64,000 nucleotides of DNA. It comes from Dolomedes plantarius. Taxonomy: Eukaryota; Arthropoda; Arachnida; Araneae; Dolomedidae. The notes below the pieces were generated by a model, which made no database searches, was not told the origin of the DNA, and saw only the letters and a program-made list of their open reading frames with translations. Below are positions 58,939 to 64,000 of this stretch, one piece after another. Both the position numbers and the translations under genes were made by a program. The DNA lies in NCBI GenBank assembly GCA_907164885.2, contig OU015491.1, positions 115,045,288 to 115,109,287 on the forward strand, read 5' to 3'. How positions within the stretch are numbered: position 1 is the stretch's first letter; each line of letters opens with the position of its first letter.

Positions 58939-59640
58939 TAGCCAGTTGTTTTTTGTGTACAAAACCAAATACTTTGTATGTGCAATTTGATTGGAAATGA
59001 AGTTATTTTATATTAGAATTTAAAGTAAATATAACAAATAAATTGAATAGACATAACTGTTGTAGTGTAATTATACTGTTAAAGAGGTATACTGTAATTA
59101 TACTGTTACGAGTTTACTAGTTTTAAGTAGAATACTTATTGAATCTATACTATGTTAAATTTGTATGCTGCTACAGTTTACGTGCCGTTATGCACTTATA
59201 TGTAATTGTGACATTGGACATATGTTAAGTAGCAATGTGTATATTTAGTTAGATTTGTACAGGAATAGTGATTTTACAATTTGATTCAAAATGTTAAAGT
59301 AAAAAGTTTGTAAAATACTTGTCACAGTAATATATTGTTTTGGCTAGACATAGTGGTACTAGTATGGTGTTTATACAAATTGTTCTTAAAAGAAAAAATG
59401 TGTTAAAGAAAACCTGTAAAATAGATGTTTAAGTAATTTAGTGCTTATATAATAAGTTCTAATATTGATAAAGAAATGTGAAATATAGGTTAATGCAAAG
59501 TGCATAATATGAAAGTAAAGTGGCATAATATGAAAGTAAAGTACTTAAAATAAAGTGTAAATATGTGAAATAATAGTTATGGGGACGGGACGGTTTCAAT
59601 TGCAAACGGACATGAGGTTTTGACTCGATTAAACTATTAG
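58939..59640 (+). other. 3' UTR of the R1/I-like element and downstream
   Basis: Non-coding, with short internal duplications: TGTAATTATACTGTTA twice near 59,065-59,105 and GCATAATATGAAAGTAAAGT twice at about 59,502-59,543. The exact 3' end of the element was not determined. Confidence 0.5.
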
Positions 59641-59957
59641 TCTCAGGCGGAGTGTACTTGGCTTTATGAGATGGGCACTGTTTCGAAAAAAAAATTTGCT
59701 GTGTGGACTTTTGAGTCCAGGTCAGCGTATTTCTATTTGAATTACTAAACTAGGTAATGGAATTTTCCGCCACAAACGCCTTTCTAAAGGAAAGACATTA
59801 AGAATTAAATTCCTCTGAAACTCATACATTGATATTATGAGGAGGTGAGAAAGCATATTTATTAATCAATAGTAGAATAATTTATGTTAGGATTCAAGTA
59901 TGCAGGTATCAAAGTATAAATAGAATCATTGGTTTTCCCATCCATCTATACTTTTAA

Positions 59958-60159
59958 CGTAGGATTACGTTCCTCCATAACGGACCTCCGGAAAGCATAA
60001 TTTCAGATGTTCTGCATCGCGAGTTATAATTTTGGTAGAACTCCAAATCCAGTCTGCATCGCTTGGGCAAGCAGTAAACAATTAAACAGAAAAGTATCAA
60101 AATGCGTCAAAATTTATATATATATACAAAAGAGGTAAGCAACGATGAGTAATCCTACG
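59958..60159. mobile_element. TTAA-flanked MITE with CGTAGGATTAC ends
   Basis: 202 bp, perfect 11-bp TIRs CGTAGGATTAC (59,958-59,968; inverse 60,149-60,159) and TTAA on both sides (59,954-59,957; 60,160-60,163). The TTAA target suggests the piggyBac or Kolobok type, although an alternative reading with TA flanks is possible. Non-coding. Confidence 0.75.
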
Positions 60160-60163
60160 TTAA

Positions 60164-60851
60164 TAACCCCCGGTAGTTTCGTTAGAAGAGACAACATGAT
60201 TTTTGTTTTTAAACGAAGTTCTTTTACGCGGCTTACAGTAGAGTGAACTGGCAGAAATCGTCACGTAGCGAAAAAGCGTTATCCTCTTTCCAGGCGACCT
60301 TCCTTACCTTGTTATTGCTGGCTTGTGGCGTTCGCTTTCGGCTCCCACCCTGTCACCGTGAGTTTGATCCTCAATGGTGAGTTGTTTCACCTCCTGCACT
60401 TCCGGATGTTCAACTCTTCTGCTATTTAAAATCTCAACTTAGTCTTAACTTAATGTTTTCTCCTAGTTTATTATTTCTTAATATTTATTCAATTTTCTTA
60501 TTTGGGGATAATATGAATACAGTTAGTTGTATTTTTAATTCTAAGCTTTAGCTTTGTGGCAAAGTTTTCACTCGTCATTTCAGTTTGAAAAGGCATTTGA
60601 AAGAAAATCGTAACCTGTGTGTAATAAATGAGATTTTAAGGTATGTGCCTATCTTTTGGGCACTTTTTTTTTAAAATGTGAATTTTTTATTAAACACATG
60701 TTTTTAGTTAAAACATGGAACAAAACTGTGGATTGCCAATCCTCCTATAGCACAATCTAACCAATATATTTCCCCTTTTTTCAACAATATATTAGAAAAT
60801 CACTTATCCGTGTTATGCAGCAAGCGATTACTAATACCTCTTAAATTTACT
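60164..60851. other. Anonymous sequence
   Basis: 60,200-60,420 is less AT-rich and contains GAGTTTGATCCTC, faintly like a tRNA box B, but no matching box A or copy elsewhere in the window was found. Confidence 0.35.
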
Positions 60852-61228
60852 AACATATACCAAATTTTGTATACACAACATGGTTTTTCTTTAAAAAAAT
60901 TGATAATTTTTTTGAATAAAAATAGCTTTTAAATTAATAAATACATAATTACAACCTATATTTTGCTTAATAATATACAATTAAATAAGCAGAAGCTTGT
61001 GACATAATTTTATTTTGGATGTTTTTTTGGTTAAATTCTAAACATATACCAAATTTTCTATACACAACATGGTTTTTCTTTAAAAAAATTGATAATTTTT
61101 TTGAATAAAAATAGCTTTTAAATTAATAAATACATAATTACGACCTATATTTTGCTTAATAATATACAATTAAATAAGCAGAAGCTTGTGACATAATTTT
61201 ATTTTGGATGTTTTTTTGGTTAAATTCT
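60852..61228. repeat. Recent 189-bp tandem duplication
   Basis: Two head-to-tail copies start AACATATACCAAATTTT (60,852 and 61,041) and end GGTTAAATTCT. I see only two or three base differences (for example TTTTGTATAC against TTTTCTATAC), so the duplication is recent. Confidence 0.93.
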
Positions 61229-62880
61229 CCCAACGAATCTCGTTACGATAATTAGAAATTAATGTTTTCTCCTAGTTCTTATTTAGAATCTTTTATATAG
61301 AATTTATAAATCACTATTTTATATTTAATTTTTAATAAATTACTATTTTTCCTAAAATATTAAATGGAATTTATTGATTTAAATCCTTACTTTACATTTT
61401 TGCTTTGAAAAAATGATAAAAAATAAAAATAAAATATACAAATTAGAGAGAGAGAGAGAGAGAGAGAATTGGTTGAATAAAAGAGGGCTGCGCTTTTTGG
61501 CGTGACAAAAATACACTAATATAATCAATAGAAATCTACATATTAAATCACGTTTAGAGTTGAAAAAATAAAGAACTTCGTTCCTGACGGGGGTCCCCCG
61601 ACCGCACAATTTCTTTTTTTTTAATAATTAGTCACAATACGTACAGGAATAACAGACTCTTCTTTTTACTAAGCTCTTAAATATTATTATCTTAGTATTA
61701 GGGAGATAAAAACTTTGTCTTAATATATATTATCTTAATATAAGGAATTTAATTTTGGTTACAATGTAGGGTAGTCTTTCAACGCACTCTAACCTTTTTA
61801 ATACTATGCAATACTGTCTAATATTTTTTAATACTACCTTATAACTTTAGTATTTTTCTCACATGGAAATCTACTGCAAACGTCAATGTGCACTGCCTGC
61901 CGTAACTTGTTAAAGAATTTTTATCGTGTACACCTAGTAATCTTGGACGATCTTTTGCACTTGATAAAAGCATAATCTTTATGAAAACATATCGGATAAA
62001 CACAAACTATCGCGGAACAAGCTAGGTAGTATAACATTATATATTCATTAAGGACGGAAGAATATTGACAGATACATCCAGTGATCGACCCTCTTTACTT
62101 GAAATATTCAATTAGAATAAAAATAATGTTTAATGATGCTCTTAATTATCCCATGGACGTATTGATCCTGGCATTTACTAAATATAAATTCGTCTATGTT
62201 CAATTACGAGGCGACTGGAAAAGTTTTAAAGAGGTCACAGGAAAATATATCAATTTTTCTACAGGGTGTTTCAAGTTTCTTTCTAAGTCGAAAAAATCAA
62301 GTACCATTTTAGTTCATTTTTTTAATCATTGATATATTCTCATTGAATTATTAAATTCCTTTAACATACTGCCCTATTGGAAACCAACATCATAAATGTT
62401 GTTCGATACCTTTTAAAGAAAGAAAAATTGCAAAAAACTGTAAATAAAAATTCCATAAATACTGTCTGTTTTGTATGTTATCCAAGATAGAACGGAAAGG
62501 ATTCATGTTTCCAATAATGTCGAGGAAAAAGTTTTAAAAGTTTCGGTCTAAGCCCTGGAATTCGGGAGATGAGAGTTTTCCGGTAAATGGAATCAGAGTA
62601 AAACTTAAAACCATGAAGATTTTTTTCAACTCTACAATACTAAATAATTAAAAGTTATTTTCTCCATTTATTTGTTTAAGATTTTAACTCTGGTCTTCTT
62701 TACTAGACCTGGTCTTCTTTACAGAAAAAAAAATACTTCTGTAGATCTGTAGCACAGATATATTTAGATTGTTTTTTATAAATATCACCAAATGGATTTT
62801 GATAACCGTATCATCAAATGGCTTTTTATAATAGTTTTTGCTATTTAATATGCTATGTGCTGAAATATACGGAAGTATAT
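61229..62880. other. Anonymous AT-rich sequence
   Basis: Contains a (GA)n microsatellite at about 61,446-61,467. The open frame at 62,081-62,332 has no recognisable motif. Confidence 0.45.
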
Positions 62881-62899
62881 TACAACTTATAGAGATTTA

Positions 62900-63480
62900 T
62901 CACTTCTACCCTAATTTTGGGTATGTATATCTTGAAGTGGCACTCTAAATAATTTCATTCAAACACAGTCCTTACATAACATCAATGTTTATTCAAATAT
63001 TTTCAATTGTAAATATTGCTTTTAAACGTAAAGCAAGCGCACTACTAGTACGAGATATATAATATTCATCATGCAAGGGAAATACAATTCAATATATTTT
63101 CTGGTATAACTATTCATGCAATGACAACGCAACTTGAGATACTCAGAAATACTTTGGAGCGTCGACCAGCAATGCTGCTTCGTAAACTTTGGACCTAACA
63201 GGAAATCGCGTAGGTTTGAAGCAACCTAGCTATGCCTCGAGCGGCTGCTCGCAAAACTCAACTATTATTATACCAGACTCTAAGCCTAGCTCCAGCTCGA
63301 TACTTCGTTTCGTCAGCTCTACTCCTCCTTTCACATCCTCTCATTTCCTTTCGCTTCCTTTTTTTAATCTAGCTTCTTGGTATTTATACCAACGGCATAT
63401 GCCACAATTAGCATATCTTAAGCGACTTCTTTAACTTTGTTCACTTAAAAGTTCGATTTTTTTAATAGAATGTTATGACA
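62900..63480 (-). other. Possible solo LTR
   Basis: On the minus strand the segment begins TGTCATAACATTC, has TATAAATACC about 90 bases in and AATAAAC about 490 bases in, the order of promoter and poly(A) signals in an LTR. It is GC-richer at 63,180-63,350. No second copy or target duplication was found. Confidence 0.25.
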
Positions 63481-63735
63481 ACTTACAAACTTACGATATA
63501 AGTATTATACACAAAAGTATATACATACAACGATTTACACAATAATTGATGTGCAGATTGTTATTCAATATCAATTTTTGAATATAAGTAGAAGAAGATG
63601 ACTGCAGTAAATGTAGTACATATCCTCTAAACCATAAGCAAAATAAATAGTCAACTCAAAATAAAGGGTATGGCTAGTTTAAGTCTTCTTTCATTTTGGT
63701 GTATTCATCATGTGTACACATAATAAGGTCATGAG

Positions 63736-63736
<1 letters not shown>

Positions 63737-63776
<40 letters not shown>
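63737..63776. repeat. (TA)n microsatellite
   Basis: About 40 bp of TA directly before the sequence that runs off the window. Confidence 0.95.
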
Positions 63777-63780
<4 letters not shown>

Positions 63781-64000
63781 ATGCCCCGTACCTCACGCCG
63801 CGGAGGAGAGGCATAGCACTTATCGGAGGCGTAGCCGGCACGAGGGAGTGATGCAGTTGGGCGAAGTGTTGATCATGCCGTAAAGCGCTGCACACAACTT
63901 GGATAGAAACACACATGGAGCCATAGATGAAATACACAAATTCCAAGACGTGCTTTATTTATCAGAAGGCATTAGCTGCAGCGGCCACATGACTTGGCCT
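63777..64000 (-). other. LTR-like GC-richer sequence cut by the window edge
   Basis: Starts TGTCATGCCCCGTACC after the (TA)n and, on the minus strand, contains CTGATAAATAAAGCACG with a poly(A)-like AATAAA. G+C is clearly higher than its surroundings. It may be the end of an LTR retrotransposon extending beyond 64,000. Confidence 0.3.

Overview
This is an AT-rich eukaryotic window made almost entirely of transposable elements and tandem repeats. Content points to an arthropod, most plausibly an arachnid such as a spider. The evidence is indirect: BEL/Pao, R1/I-like, mariner/Tc1, Tigger-type, hAT, piggyBac-type and Helitron-like sequences, tRNA-headed SINEs and long (TA)n tracts. I see no convincing host protein-coding gene, rRNA, functional tRNA gene or CRISPR array. 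The species call is inference.

Layout. 1-700: 3' half of a Tc1-like element. 1,944-3,204: a second Tc1-like copy lying beside a Helitron-type 3' terminus. 4,607-12,206: a degraded but structurally complete BEL/Pao LTR retrotransposon on the minus strand, with ~237-bp LTRs, a 5-bp target duplication, PBS and PPT; its RT domain is split by a 1.7-kb terminal-inverted-repeat (TIR) element. 12.3-19.1 kb: retroelement and transposase scraps, a SINE split by a Tigger-type MITE, a TTAA-flanked MITE, two other inverted-repeat elements and a second SINE. 19.1-23 kb: mostly anonymous sequence. 23.3-26.5 kb: a 3-kb composite of two interspersed tandem repeat families hosting a hAT transposase remnant. 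27.0-30.1 kb: a 2-kb foldback element with ~400-bp arms, then a (TA)n tract and an internally deleted mariner.

30-46 kb holds two Helitron-like copies with definable ends (32.9 and 37.5 kb), a retrotransposon 3' fragment, and a ~272-bp tandem array (35.6-38.6 kb) invaded by a mariner and a Helitron. It also has a ~285-bp duplication at 40 kb and a ~213-bp array (42.6-44.9 kb) interrupted by a Tc1-like pseudogene. 46,924-49,677 is the one element that looks young: a 2.75-kb DNA transposon with 16-bp perfect TIRs, TTGA on both flanks and an uninterrupted 561-codon Mutator-like transposase gene. 50.7-52.4 kb is a three-unit ~545-bp array. 53.8-59.6 kb is a SINE followed by a nearly full-length but frameshifted R1/I-like retrotransposon (gag, endonuclease, RT, RNase H, zinc knuckle). 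60-64 kb carries a TTAA-flanked MITE, a very recent 189-bp duplication and LTR-like sequence.

The coding parts do not form a host pathway. Each serves its own element, and except for the 561-codon transposase they are broken. The informative content is the nesting order, the element boundaries and the tandem arrays.
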